From: Diplonema papillatum
Taxonomy: Eukaryota; Euglenozoa; Diplonemea; Diplonemida; Diplonemidae
DNA: 64,000 nucleotides
Assembly (NCBI GenBank): GCA_030068145.1
Contig: JAPJBO010000861.1
Span: forward strand, 33,681-97,680
Direction: 5' to 3'
Part shown: piece by piece, positions 19,422 through 31,708 of the stretch
How positions within the stretch are numbered: the stretch's first letter is position 1
Layout: every line of letters begins with the position of its first letter
The notes under the pieces: model-generated
What the model was told of the DNA's origin: nothing
The model's database searches: none
The model's input: only the letters and a program-made list of their open reading frames with translations
Made by a program: the position numbers and the translations under genes

Positions 19422-21693
19422 GGGGGTACGACTCCCCGTGGGGAGGCTGTCCGGAAAACCTATTTTTGAGATTTCTTGACGTTTGGATGGCTATTCCAGG
19501 CACCAATCACCTGGAAATACAGTTTGGATGTCTTGGAGAGGGTCCTTGAGGGCACCCCGCACTTTTCAGTACCTTTTCCGTCGTTTTTGAGGTGTTATGA
19601 GGGGTGCTGACGCAGCCGACCCCCCCTCGGGGCGGCGGGCGCATTTCCATGCCGCTGGCTCGGTAAAGCTCAGGAACCCCCGTGGACACGCGTTCAAGGC
19701 CTCTGAACCGCCATAAGTCCTCTCCTGGGGCCTTCCGCGCCCCAGAAACGGCGAGGAACACTTCCAAAATCACTGATAATACATCCAGGAACACGAGAAA
19801 TGCCAGCGGAAACACTAAGAATACACGTGGAAACACTAAAAATACACGCGGAAACACTAAAAATACAAGCGGAAACACCAAGAATGCACGCGGAACAGCT
19901 GAGATTGTACGCAGAAGTCCCTAAAAAGCCTGTACTGTAGACTGTAGGCATTCCAGCCCCTTCCCTTTGCGGTCTTGCAGCTCAGCGGGCTGCTGGGTGC
20001 CGTCTGCAGCACTGCCGGCTGTGGTCTCATCTCAGAAGGCTTGCCAGTACAAAGGATCATTCTTTGGGCGGACAGAGTATTTTCCTCACCTTTACCAGTA
20101 TCGTTGGGCAGGTGTGTGCTTCCAGCGCGCACTGGAACTTTCTGTGCAACTTACTGTGCAAAAAACCCCGCATGCCACCAAAGTACCTAGCCCAGTCCTA
20201 TCTGGAGCGCTGGCCCGGCGAGCTACGAGGGCACAAACCTTTCCCCCCCCCCCTTTTTTTTTTTCCCCCGTCTCCTTTCCATTCTTGCATTTCAGGCCTG
20301 CATGCCCCATCAAAAGCAATCGAAAAGAAAATAAACGAGCGTTCTACCACCTCGCGCGGTGTCACGGGATGTTTGGCAGCCGCTGCTAAACAAACATAAC
20401 GTGGGCGGCGCCGAAGCTTTACCAGCTTCGGCTGACACCATTTGCGCACTTAACCATGGTTAAGAAGACAACTGAAAGCATAGACACAAAGATAGCCCAA
20501 AGCATCTGCAGAATAACACGAAAAGCCTCTAGGCAAAAACCCGTTTTCACATTTCTTCAGCAGTCGTTCATGATGGTCTTTCGTGCCGTCGTACTCCTCT
20601 ACCCACATATCATCGACAGTGTGTGTGGGTCGCCCGCCTGGGCTCACCTCTTCGTCCGAGTCATACTGGAGCTTTCTTACAGGGTTTGCTCCTGACGACT
20701 TAGGGGTCACACCCCGGTGTAGATCCTGGATACCTTCGTCTTCTTACGGTCTGTAGGTGTACTTCCGGGTCCCCGACTGTTCTTTCTTTCAGAAATGCGC
20801 ATCGCAGGAGTGCTAGGCTTTTAGCACGTGGTGCTGGCGTGAGGGAGCAACTCAAACACCATGTGTTTTCCGCTGCACCCTGCACCCTCCACAAACACAG
20901 TCTCCTTGCCAACCCTCGTGCCACTTTTTGCAACCATATCCCCCCCCACGCCCGACGGGAAACTGTCCCATCCCATTCGCCTACCAACGCCTCGTACTCA
21001 TCCCTTGTGGGCTTGCAGAACACTCGCTTTCGTTGTGCCAGCCTTGCAAAAGAATGTCCCACCGGAACACAGGCAGCGCACGGCTCCGGACAACCGGGGC
21101 ACGGGATAAGATGGGGTTTTATCCATTTTTTCGTGAATTTACCTGCAAATGGGTTGTTTTCTAAGTTTTCCTAGTGTGTTCGCTTGTATTTCCAGTATTT
21201 TTGCGTCTATATCTGGTGGTCCGCTTGTATCTTAGTGATTTTGTGTGTATTTTTAGTGTATTTCTAGTGGTCTGGCTGTATTTTTAGTGTATTCTTAGTG
21301 GGTTTGGATGTATTCTTCGTGCTTTTGGACGTATTTCCTGGGGGTCCTGAGGTCGGGCCTGGGCCTGGGGTGGTATTTGGACCTTTCTGGTGTTCGGCAC
21401 ATGTCCATGGGGGCTTCTCAGGGCTGCCAAGCCCCCAGCAATGATGAAACCTGCCAAAACGCACCATCACGCGCCAGGACCGTCCGGCGGCGGGGGGGGG
21501 GGGTCTCTACCCCCCCCTCATGCCCATATAGGTGCAACTACGTGCCGGGAGTCACCGCAAGTTCACTGAAGAGGCCCTAACATATGTCCAAAAGCTGTTT
21601 CGAGCTGGCAGGTAGCACAAAATAACAACCAAATGACAAAAATACGTAAAAATAGGTTTTCCGGACAGGTTCTACAGTGGGAGTCGTACCCCC
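19422..21693. mobile_element. TA-flanked element Z (2.27 kb)
   Basis: The ends are perfect inverted repeats GGGGGTACGACTCCC, followed by an imperfect pair containing TGTCCGGAAAACCTATTTTT. TA lies at both borders (19420-19421 and 21694-21695). Subterminal arrays face each other: AAACACTAAAAATACACGCG units at 19795-19910 and their inverted relatives at 21170-21330. A family G block (AGGCAAAAACCCGTTTTCAC) is at 20500-20560. No transposase is recognised, so it is probably non-autonomous. Its right TA is also the left TA of the next element. Confidence 0.7.
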
Positions 21694-22099
21694 TAGGGCT
21701 ATGTAGGATGGAAACGTTGGAAACGTTTCCGTTTCCGTTTCCTTCTTTTTGGCGGTGGATGGAAACGCCGTTTCTTTTCAAAAGAAACGGCTGGTATGCC
21801 ACTAGTATACTGGCTGAAGGTCCGACCGGAAATGTGTTCCGAACGGCGGACCCCGCAATCCAGTGGGAAACCATGGACAAGGAGGCTCCGAAAAGAGGGA
21901 GGAAAGAAGCATAAGAGTTGCGACCGCGTGGAGCAGACGCAACCACACGCATCCGGTTGTGATGACTTTGAGGTCTGCAGCTCTTTACACCAATGGCTGT
22001 TGTGGCGACGATGCTCTGTTATGCGAGGCCGATGGCCAACGCGCTGAAGACGATGGGGAAAGCACGTCCGCTTCCAATAATAGACTCTACAGATACGAT

Positions 22100-23704
22100 C
22101 AGGGCTTACGCTCCGTTTTCGGTCTCAGAGAAAATACGTGTGGTCCACATGTGGATGTGTAAAGTTCGGGGGGAAAAAAACCTTTCCCTATGTGCGGCGG
22201 GCAAAAAAATAGCGCCACGGCTGTGCAACACTTGGCGGCCTTGGTCGTTGGTGGCACTCCTCGGCCGACCGAAAGCAAGACTTTTCTGAGCGGCTTTGGC
22301 AGATCGTGGTGTGACCTTGCGACGATGACTTCTGTGGCTTAAGCGCCAAGCCCCGAGGTGCGCCAAGCCTTGATGCTTTAGTTTGGGAAACGGTAGCCAC
22401 TTGACCCTGGCAGTACCACCGAACACGTGAAGCTTGGCTCCCGTGGAGCAGGCTTTCCCTGGTACCGTGGTCGTGGGTGTCATTGGGTGAGGTGCGGTCA
22501 AACAGGGGGGGTGTGGTGACACGGGAAGCGGAAGATGGGACAAGAGGAAGGGCAGCGGGCGGTGGATGAGGTTCAGAAGCGACGGCCGAGTATCGGGACT
22601 CAGCAACCGCGAGTCATAAGCAATGAGGAGCGCGATGAGGCTGACGAGTATTGTGCAGACGCCGATTCACCCGGCACTTGAGATGCACGTCAACCTGACG
22701 TCTCTCCGGGGCGGGAACATTGCCGGTCTCAACAAAAGCCGTAAATGACGAGCCAGCAGGCTTGCCATTTTTGGCCGCGAGCCGGCGAAGAAGGCCGGCG
22801 ACAAGGTGAGCCGTACCGCAGGCTGGGCTCCGCAAAGCTGCAACACCGAATGGCAGTTTTCATTCTCAGACGTATTACCCGTCGGGATGGGAGCGCAAGC
22901 AGGCCCAATGGAAGCACGAAGGCAGGAGAGACGAACTGCGCAGAATGAGCGCAAGACGAGCACCAAGGGCAGACCAGGACGTTGGGATCGTGCAAAGTCG
23001 AAGAAGGAGTCCAAAAGCGAAGCAACATCACCTCATCCGACCGCACACAATTCTATGCAGCTTTAGGATCGGGATGGACCGTATAGTGTGGTACTCATTG
23101 CGAATGACTCCCTAATGCAACAAGACATGGGGCAGCATCGCTTGGGGTAGCATCGTGATTTCGCGTCGCCCCTGCTGGATCACGACAGGTGAGTGGTGAC
23201 ACCTCCCCCGGGCAGGTGGGCCTGTGACCTTTGAGATCCCTGGAGTCCGGCATGTGTGCCGTTACGGGATACATGTCGGCGTCCTACTCGTGGGGGACCA
23301 AGGTAGGCACTCTCACACCTCAAACACAGGGCAAACCACCAACACAACGAGACGTTCTATCAACGCGTCGAGTGTCTGAGTGGTGAAGTAGCTCATCCGA
23401 GTGTCTGATGAACCCCCTTCGATTCGATGGTCGGCTTAGCTGACACGCCACCACTGGAGTCACCTGCCTGAGTCTTCTCCTGTCGGTCGAGCGGGCCTTT
23501 CCTGGGCCCCGTGTCCAACGCTGGACTTCCCTGCATGTGGACCTACCTGTGGGTCCACAGGTGGAAGCACATGTGGAGAAAAAAAAACCCCCACATGTGG
23601 ATTTACATGTGGATCCACATGTGGAATAACACGTGGAGAAAAAAAAACCGAAAAGAATTAACGTGTGGAAATCCACACGTTCCACACGTGGAGCGTAAGC
23701 CCTG
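22100..23704. mobile_element. Non-autonomous hAT-like element (CAGGGCTTACG family), nested, with 8-bp TSD
   Basis: Inverted ends are CAGGGCTTACGCTCC. The exact 8-bp direct repeat GATACGAT flanks it at 22092-22099 and 23705-23712, while the empty site in copy 1 (12631-12645) has GATACGAT once. This is the hAT signature. The right subterminal part (23525-23690) is rich in CCACATGTGG and CACGTGTGG palindromes, possible transposase-binding sites. It carries a family E repeat (22340-22460). No transposase is recognised. Smaller relatives lie at 35450-35780 and 43298-43589. Confidence 0.8.
22340..22460. repeat. Dispersed repeat family E, copy 1
   Basis: Runs from GCCAAGCCCCGAGGTGCGCC to GCAGGCTTTCCCTGGTACC. 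It recurs at 28085-28215 and 45325-45462. In the latter two a frame containing LVWEIGSHLTRRPVALQYRR is open, but this copy has deletions that break it. Confidence 0.7.
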
Positions 23705-24741
23705 GATACGATCGTTCAGCGCCACAGGCTACAAGACCGGGGTTTTTCGGCGGCGTAAGACAAAGAGGAAGTGCGATCAGCATCAGGAGGTGAGAAGGGC
23801 ACACGTATGCCGGGGCAATGTTGAACCCGCCAGAAAAGCGATGGCCACGCAGTAACGTGTCCGTTAAACATCGCTTGCCACAGTGCACGACGACGGGTGG
23901 CAACCGTCACCGGAAGGGGCGCCATCGGGCGGTGTTGTCGGAGCATAGACAACGACAGCAGGAAGAACCACCAACAATGCAGAAGAGGACGGCAGATTCA
24001 AAAAGCCTCACTCACATGAGAACGTGGGTTGGAAGCAGCAGAAGACGAAGTGGTAGGCACAGAAGAGTGGAATCTGGTGTCAGAAAACATCCACATGTGA
24101 CGACATTCTGCATCATTAGCTTGTGGTTACCTATTTGCTCGTGTCAGATCGCCGACGAAAGAAAGCGGTGAGCATCAGCGACTGCTCTGCACAAACGAGA
24201 CCGCGACGACACACAAGAAGGGGCCGAGCCAAGTCGAAGAACAGCCCAGGAAGGGCCCTGAAGAGTCAGAGAGCCCGCCAGAAGACGGAGGAAGAGAAGT
24301 GCCCGCTGGTAGATCAAAAGAAGAAGGTGATCCCGCCCTCTGAAAGGAAAGCCAAAAATTGGCTGGAAACGGACACCCGACAGACACACAGAAGGACCCG
24401 CGAAGTGGTATCCTATAGGAACCCTCAGCATGAGGAGCCTTCCGGCGTTTCTTTTAAAAGAAACGGAAACGTTTCCGTTTCCGTTTCCGTTTCCGTTTCC
24501 TTATTTCGAAAAAACTAAAAGAAACGGCGTTTCCATCCAACTTAGCCATAGGGGGGGGACCCGGGGAGGGTGTTTGGGCAGAACTATTTTGGATGTGCGC
24601 CATGGGCTGCTGTGGATTTTCACCACCAGCTGGAGCGGGATCTCGACCTGAGGTCATCCTGAGGCGGATATAGTACCCTCCACACCTACGCGGTATGTGA
24701 CGTCTACGTACGTACGTGTTTCCACCACATCCCTCCGAAAG

Positions 24742-24770
24742 CCCCTTACACGGTGAGGCCGTGTAAGGGG
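24742..24770. repeat. Perfect 12-bp hairpin
   Basis: CCCCTTACACGG, a 5-nt loop, then CCGTGTAAGGGG. It stands alone in unannotated sequence. Confidence 0.7.
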
Positions 24771-24967
24771 CCGTGTAGGGTGCTACCGACGTGGGTGGAT
24801 ATTCTATGTGCATGCCATCCTCATCAGGTGCTGCAGGAAGTGGGTGGGTATCCTTCCTGAGGTCGTTCTGGAGATTGGTATCTACGTATCTACGTTCTGA
24901 GCATAGAATTTCGCGCTAGCGTTTAGAGGACCTATATTGATTACAGGCGGCGTATCCTTCTTTCTGC

Positions 24968-25145
24968 CCAAACCCCTCCCTGACAAACCAGACTCACACC
25001 GCAGTCCTGTCTGCAGACACTCAGGTTCCGCGCTGATGATGGTCCGCCTTATGCGTCCGTGGCTTAAAGGACCGAAACACGGCGCAGACGGGACTAGTGC
25101 GGTGTTGAGCACATACCCATTCCAAGCACGTTCTTGCAATCCCCC
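24968..25145 (+). repeat. Dispersed repeat family B, copy 1
   Basis: It starts GACAAACCAGACTCACACCG, passes CCGTGGCTTAAAGGACCGAA and ends near CACGTTCTTGCAATCCCCCC. Other copies or pieces lie at 25975-26035, 37180-37265, 37733-37808, 38945-39122, 39362-39527 and 55880-56012. Confidence 0.8.
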
Positions 25146-25204
25146 CGCTTGGCATCGTCTCGTGTTTGAAGACGTTTTCCCGCCTTCTTCCTCTACCGCC
25201 TTTT

Positions 25205-25400
25205 TTTTGTATAAGCACCTGCTTTGTAGGAAATGCTTCAGGAGACTGCCAGTTGCGATAGATCAAAGGAGAGGTAAATGTGCTGTAGCCCACACGAAAC
25301 ACAGGTAAATCTGGGTTTAGTGGCGGGCGTAACAAAAAGGACCCACTTTGTAGTTGTATTGTTTTCTCCCCCTCCAGCCTCCTTCGAAATGAGCACAAGG
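25205..25400 (-). repeat. Dispersed repeat R2, minus-strand copy
   Basis: The reverse complement matches 33640-33820. On this strand it reads RPPLNPDLPVFRVGYSTFTS followed by YRNWQSPEAFPTK, and the same peptide is open in the plus-strand copy. The conserved frame hints at a coding origin, but I cannot name a protein. Confidence 0.6.
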
Positions 25401-27459
25401 CAGTTCCTCAAGTATTTCCCCCGCTCACACAACTCCCACGGGTCAGCCGGGCCCGGGGAACCCCGAAAAAGAAAGAAAAAGTGCCAACCCCAAACAACTT
25501 CCGCCGGTAGAGTAAACCTGCCCCAAGAAATCTAACTGCGCCTTCCGGGGGGCGAAATACCGGTCTTCCAAAGCTCTGTAACGCTTAACTCTCAGAATCC
25601 CCATCTCCAAAGCCCCGTGGGTGTGCGGATCTAGTGGCGGGATTCCTTTTCCCCCTCCGAAACGAAAAGGAAAAGCCGAGACTCCCGCAGGCAGTAAAAT
25701 GTCCGAAGCGCAAATATTGAGCAACCGTGTTTCGGGCGAGGCATCCCACACGCCAAATCGAAACGAAAAGTGAACACTTCGGGAATCACAGCAGTTGAAC
25801 GTCGAAGCGCAGACGATCATCAACCCACCCAAAACTCAAGCAAACCCTGATGAGACGCTGATGGCTCAGACACGGTTGCAGGGTTCTTCCCGAGACGGAT
25901 TCGCCTGTGCTCTAGCAGCATGGGGAGTCCTGGCTATTACGAACTACGAACAGCCGCCTGGCGAACCCAGTGTGTCGGTGGCTTAAAGGACTGACACACG
26001 GTGCAGATGGGACCAGTGCGGTGTCTTCCTCCCTTCTCAGCAGTGATCGTTGTGTCGGTCGTACGAGTGTTTCTTAACTGGCCAAAGTGAGAGTATGTGT
26101 ATGAGTGTACCGAACGAGTGTGTGTCAGTGCAAAACACAGGGATAGCCATGCGTACTACTACCCAGATGACGGAGATCATCAGGAACTTCTTTAGCCCAC
26201 CCTCTGTTTCTCAGAATCAGAGTTCTCTCCCAACCGTGTTGGGGGACGCGCAATCCGACTTCACGACGGAATGATAATCCGACACGAGCGGCAGCCTTCT
26301 TCAAGCCTGCATCCCAGGAGTTAGCACCGTGCGACAACCGGCGTCCACTTACCCTGTGGCTACCGTTCGTATACTCTGCCCAAGCCCTATTTATCTCGGT
26401 GGACGAAATTTTGTGGGCATGGGCAGATTGAGTGTGTTAGTGTAGCGAACGAGTGTGTGTGACAGTGCAAAACACAGGACAGCCATGTGTACTACCCCTC
26501 AGTGGGCCGGTGCTTCGGATCGCCCGGGTGTCTACCGTGGGGCAAACCAGCTCGCAAGCATGGGAGGGCCGCTCGGGCAAAGACCGAGCCTCCCCGAGAA
26601 TCACGATACATTGGCCGTTCTACTTGCCTTTTCTCTCGGCATTACAGAACATGCGAGAAGGAAGGAGTGTATCGCCTGAGGACTCAGAAGGGTACTCATT
26701 AGGAAAATGTCAAAGCAAGGAGTAGAATGCTTCATGTTTTGCCGCTAGACCAGCCCTTCTCTGACCTTTCTCCCCGTAGACAGATCAAGACCCCGAATCA
26801 AGCTAGCTCTAAAGAAGGTCGAACCACCAGGCTATCCCGGAAGCCCCCCGGGTTCGCGGGGAGTCAGAACGGGTCTGAGGCGTCGAAGCACGTTAGCGTC
26901 GTTGACAGACGCTAACGTGGGAAGGGTCTGGCGTTTTTGACGGGTTTCCCCTCCAGAAGATCCACACAGTGAATCCCGCCGCTGGAGGTTGCCGCACGGA
27001 AGCGGTGGGCATCTAGCGGGCAGATGGGGACATTTATGACCAGTCACCAACCAGAAAAGTCCTGGCTTGCGGCACTGTACGAAAAGGACACCTACACGCA
27101 GGGAACGAACTGCGATTGCGCCTGCCGATGGACAGTCAGCCGAGCGACAGCATCAAAGAGTCGATTACATCGAGCCCGAACACGAAACGAAAGGAGGGTC
27201 TCGTTGAAGCTCTGAACGCCAGCGCAACTGCTCTGCGAGAATACGTCGTGAGGATGCAGCACGAAGGCCGAGCTCACCGAACAAGAAACAGAAAAAAAAG
27301 AAACAGTCTAATACAACGAGACGACGGAGTTCTTTCTCCCCTCAAACGACCAGTGCATTTAGTTGGCCGTCAGCTAAAGCAATGGAGGCAACTGTAGCAC
27401 AGCATCAAGGGTTTTGAATCCGGGTGTTTGAAACAGCGAACGACAAACAAATACGACAA

Positions 27460-27655
27460 ACACGAAGGAATGTACTTGGTGTCGGTCACAAACAGTCCCA
27501 GAAATGGCTAGCCATAACCCATAACGAAAGCGTGCACTAAATATACAACCCGTAACCACAGCCCTTTCTTGCTCTAAGAGAACCCATTCATGAACGGTCA
27601 CACGGAGACCCTAAAACCCCGGAATTTCAAGCGAACTTTAACTCTAAATAAACGA
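27460..27655 (+). repeat. Dispersed repeat family H, copy
   Basis: CACGAAGGAATGTACTTGGT through CCCCGGAATTTCAAGCGAAC and TTTAACTCTAAA. It is nearly identical over ~195 bp to 29520-29722. Confidence 0.8.
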
Positions 27656-28084
27656 TGATATCAACGCTACGCATTTCCCCCTCACGCACACAACCAAACG
27701 ACTGCGCACGCACTATCCCAGCGGGTCGAAGCAATCCGAATACCTGACACGTATCCTGTCGCTAAATCAAAAAATTCACCGGCTCACGGGAACGTTTGGA
27801 AAGTAGTTTGCCGTGTAAAAAACGATGAGCAAGCGCAAAAATACCTGCGCCGGGAACCTTTTGACGCTGCGGATCCATAATCGGGAGTGATGCCTTTTAA
27901 CTCGGGAGCGATGGACGACGATGAAGAAAAGAAAGAGGTGAAAACGGCCACTCCGGGTCCAGGAACGTGACGGTCAACCGCGGCTTGCAAAGCTTGATTC
28001 GGAGGCAGCACAGTGCTACAACTTCGTCCGCTCTGCTCGGTGGCTGACCGTCTCGACGAGCTTGTGTTCAGCGCGAGCGCCATG

Positions 28085-28215
28085 TCCCAAGGTGCGCCAC
28101 GCCTTGATGACTTAGTTTGGGAAATCGGTAGCCACTTGACCCGTAGGCCCGTGGCTCTGCAGTACCGCCGAACACGTGAAGCTTGGCTCCCATGTAGCAG
28201 GCTTTCCCTGGTACC
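28085..28215. repeat. Dispersed repeat family E, copy 2
   Basis: It matches 45330-45460 almost base for base, including TTTGGGAAATCGGTAGCCAC and CCGCCGAACACGTGAAGCTT. Confidence 0.75.
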
Positions 28216-28808
28216 TAAGTGGGGATAGCTGCATCTTGGCTTCGATCGTCCACACCTCGACCACGTCCACAATCATTTTGAGTGTACTTCTCAAGTGGGG
28301 CGCGGCTTGGGGAAGAGACCACGACGCCGTCATCGTCGGCGAAGAGTGAGAACGTGATCCGGGAGCCCCCTTGGGCCTCCTCAACAATTTGCTTGTTGAG
28401 AGCTTCCAGTGAGGTGCCGAGGCCGTCGATGTGATACAAGTCGATGTGATACATTTGGACTGTCAGTTCAAATTTGGAAAAGCCGGCGGGGAAAAAGAAG
28501 GTGGCAAGTTTGGCAAATGATCATGATCAGAAGATCCTACTTGGGAGGTTCAGTTTCCTCACACATTGCATGTGGCTAATAAAAAAATGGCACTACACCA
28601 TCACCCAGGCGCCCGACAGAGGTGGCCAATGTGCAATCCGAGGCACTCAGGGCCCAGCATTGTGCAGGGCGGGTGCTTTGTGATCCGCCGCGAAGTTCTC
28701 TCCTGGTGCAGTCCGGAGAGACCGGCATCGAGTTTCGGCTTACAGCCGGTTCCCTCGGGCGGCAACTCTAAGGGCAGAGAGAGCGCCAGACACAATCCAT
28801 CTTAATAA

Positions 28809-30690
28809 GGACCACACACGCACTACCCATCAAGTCAACAATTCGAAGACCGCGTTCTCGTCTGAAGATACCTCGTTTGTCACTGCCGTCCACAGGCCTC
28901 GACACGCAGCTCACGGTGCTGGGCGCAGCAGAGACGAGAGGCACGGAGAACATGTTACTGGGGGGGGTCGAATACAAGAGGTACCTCTTCTATTCGGCGT
29001 GCCGATCCTGCAATTTCCCCGAAAAAGAAATGGAAAAAAGTACCGCAAACCCGGAATTCGCAAAGCATTTGCAAAATAACACGAAAAGCCTCTAGGCAAA
29101 AACCCGTTTTCACACTTCTTCTTGAAAGACGCACGTAATTTGTGGTCCCCGGGTCTATCTTTCACGGTTCTCTTCATCGGAGCTGAACGCGAGCACAAAT
29201 TCGCCGAAAAAGGTCTGCTACACGGGCCTGCAAAGAAATGTCACAACCAGTGGGTCGATTCCCGTCCTTTCCATTGAATTTTTTTCGCGGTTCTCTTCAT
29301 CGGAGCTCATCGCGATCAGAAAACCGTCGAAAAAGGTCTGTTATGCGGACCAAGAAAAACCTTATTTTAGGACGGAAACAACCCGCACCACGTGAAGCAC
29401 CGCAAGTGCCGCGAAATCCAAGCACCACACTGCGAGAAAATACATATAAACGCGGACAACAGACCGGTACGGGCTACAAGGCAACCCCTGCTCAACTTGT
29501 AGAACGTGGGGGGCCCAAGACTACACTCCACGAAGGAATGTACTTGGTGTCGGTCACAAACAGTCCCGGACATGGCTAGCCATAACCCATAACGAAAGCG
29601 TGCACGCAATATACAACCCGTAACCACATAGCCCTTTCTTGCTCTAAGAGAACCCATTCATGAACGGTCACACGGAGACCCTAAAACCCCGGAATTTCAA
29701 GCGAACTTTAACTCTAAAAAATACAACTTTTTTCCAGATTTCCAAATGCCTCTTGTATTCAAGGTACCTCTTCTATTCAAGGTACCTCCTGTATTCGACC
29801 CCCCCCAGTAAAAGGCCACGCGCTCTATCCCATCAAGTCAACGATTCGAAGATCGCGTCCTCGTCTCACAGTACCTCTTTGCCACTGCCGTCCACAGACA
29901 CGGTTCTGGGCGCAGCAGAGACGAGAGGCACGGGGTCCCTCTGTTAAAAGGTCACGCACGCAACCCCATCAAGTCAAACAATTCGAAGCCATCCCTCTAG
30001 TCACTGCCGTTCACAGGCTTCGGCCCGCATCACACGGTTCTCAAAGACGAGAGGCACGGGGGGGTCACTCTGTTGATGCGTTGAGTTCTTTTGAGTACAC
30101 GAACCACATGTATTTGCATGCGCTGTTGAGCACATATGGGATTTTAACGCCACGACACATCATCGCGAACCTGAGTGTCTGCAGACAGGACAGCGGTACT
30201 TGTCTGGCTTGCCAGACTGCGCTGTCGGCCTCCCGGGAGATATTTAGCCCTAGCAGAGCGATACCTGCCGAATAGCTGCGACTCGTGCTAGCAAGGTTAG
30301 TTAAACAGCAATGGCTCGTCGAGGAAATGCGGGACTCTCGGTTCTTTCGTTGAAAAAAGCCGTGGGCCACCTTCCTCTTGGGCACGCGTAGTCCTGTTCG
30401 CCGAGAGGACTTGCCCGAAGACGTACAAGGGGTCCACGCAGCAACCAACTCGCCTTGGGGCTCGATCCCGATAAAAGGCCACGCACTCTATCCCATCAAG
30501 TCAAACAACTCGAAGCCATCCCTCTTGTCACTGCCGTTCACAGGCTTCGGCCCGCATCACACGGTTCTGGGCGCAGCAAAGACGAGAGGCACGGGGGGGT
30601 CACTCTGTTAAAAGGCCACGCACTATCCCATCAGGTCAAACAATTCGATGCATCCCTTTCGTCACTGCCGTTCGCAATATGCTTCGTCTT
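28809..30690 (+). repeat. Family F repeats (~135 bp), five copies with one interrupted
   Basis: Units start near AAAAGGCCACGCACTATCCC, pass CACTGCCGTTCACAGGCTTC and end near GACGAGAGGCACGGGG. Copies lie at about 28809-28954, 29811-29942, 29943-30075, 30472-30610 and 30611-30680. A TA-flanked element is inserted after the first. A more divergent relative follows at 30880-31090. Confidence 0.75.
28958..29808. mobile_element. TA-flanked element (851 bp) inserted in family F
   Basis: Inverted ends CTGGGGGGGGTCGAATAC continue into ...AGGTACC with one mismatch; TA lies at 28956-28957 and 29809-29810. Inside are a family G block (29040-29120), a ~125-bp direct duplication (GGTTCTCTTCATCGGAGCT at 29168 and 29290) and a near-complete family H copy (29505-29722). 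No transposase is seen. Confidence 0.7.
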
Positions 30691-31090
30691 GTAGCTTCCT
30701 TCCCCGTTTAGGAAGGGGTGCACGCATACCACGAACGGCCAACCGCAGAAAAAGAAGGTGAAGCTTCACTTAGCAGCTTGTCCTGTTTGTTTGCTAGAAC
30801 ACAAACAGGAGGCAAGACATTTCTGGCTTTGACGACAGAAGCCCGGCGCGGGTTATTATTGGGCTGCGCGGCGGATTGGCATGATTTGGGGCCACGCCTC
30901 AGGCTTCGGCACGCGCCACGCAATGCTGGGCGCACCGGAGACAATCCCACTTTGTCAAAACGGGTACGCGCAGCACCCCGTCAAGTCAACATCCCGAAAG
31001 CGTAACGCATTCCAAGTCTTCAAAAGTCTTCCCACCGTCGCTGCCACTGAACGGCTGCGGCACGCATCGCACAAATGCTGGACGCCTCAT

Positions 31091-31706
31091 GGGTTTTCTC
31101 AGAGTTGTCGATTATGGTACATACCTCTTAGAGTTGTCCAAGATATTACATGTTTCCTGAGAGTTGCCGATGAGAGTACATACCAAAAGGTCCAAAAGCT
31201 GTCCAGCAGCCGATCTGGAAGGTAAGACGGAAGGCACTGATTCGCTCTATCCAACGAAAATATACGCACTATCCCAGCACGTCAAAAACGAAAAGCCTCT
31301 CGCAGCATGTTACTTCTGCCAAAGCTGCATGAGAGATCATCTCCCCCTCCTGCAACCACGAACTGACAATCGGAACCAACGACTGCCGAAGTCTTCCCCA
31401 TGGACAAGGCAAGCCCTCCTCTCCCGAAATCGCGGCCGCAGTCCGTCCCAACCTGAACGGCAGTTTCCTGCCAAAGCATTCAACCAAGTCTTTCCCCCCC
31501 GAGTGCAAAGGCACTCTTCCGAACTGCGCCGGGTCAGGCAAGCTCATGCAGAACATTAACCCTTTACGGGCAGAAGAGAATTTGGGTCTCCGGGGTGAAG
31601 AAACAGCTTTCGGGGGGAAACCATGGGTGAAAACCCGGGTGTTGGTAGTCCTTGCTTACTTTCTACAGAACCGTAAGATTCTTGGACATAAACACTCCTG
31701 GATGCG
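31091..31706. other. Unannotated stretch
   Basis: No recognised gene. Imperfect repeats of AGAGTTGYCGATTATGGTAC type occur near 31100-31180. Confidence 0.3.
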
Positions 31707-31708
31707 TA

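Larger units (their letters stand above)
21696..24548. mobile_element. TA-flanked non-coding DNA element, copy 2, with nested insertion
   Basis: It is colinear with 12229-13476 and about 90% or more similar. The left end GGGCTATGTAGGATGGAAAC follows TA 21694-21695, and the right end precedes TA 24549-24550. A 1605-bp hAT-like element plus an 8-bp duplication sits inside at 22100-23712. Removing these leaves 1240 bp, about the length of copy 1. No coding capacity is seen. Confidence 0.75.
25401..28808. other. Gene-free stretch with small repeats
   Basis: No convincing gene. It holds a family B piece (25975-26035); a duplicated motif CGAACGAGTGTGTGT...CAGTGCAAAACACAGG at 26113 and 26448; a perfect hairpin at 26889-26919 (CACGTTAGCGTC and its complement); a family H copy (27460-27655); a family E copy (28085-28215); a ~75-bp block at 28500-28580 inverted at 51966-52043; and a ~100-bp block at 28660-28757 inverted at 61380-61488. 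Confidence 0.4.
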
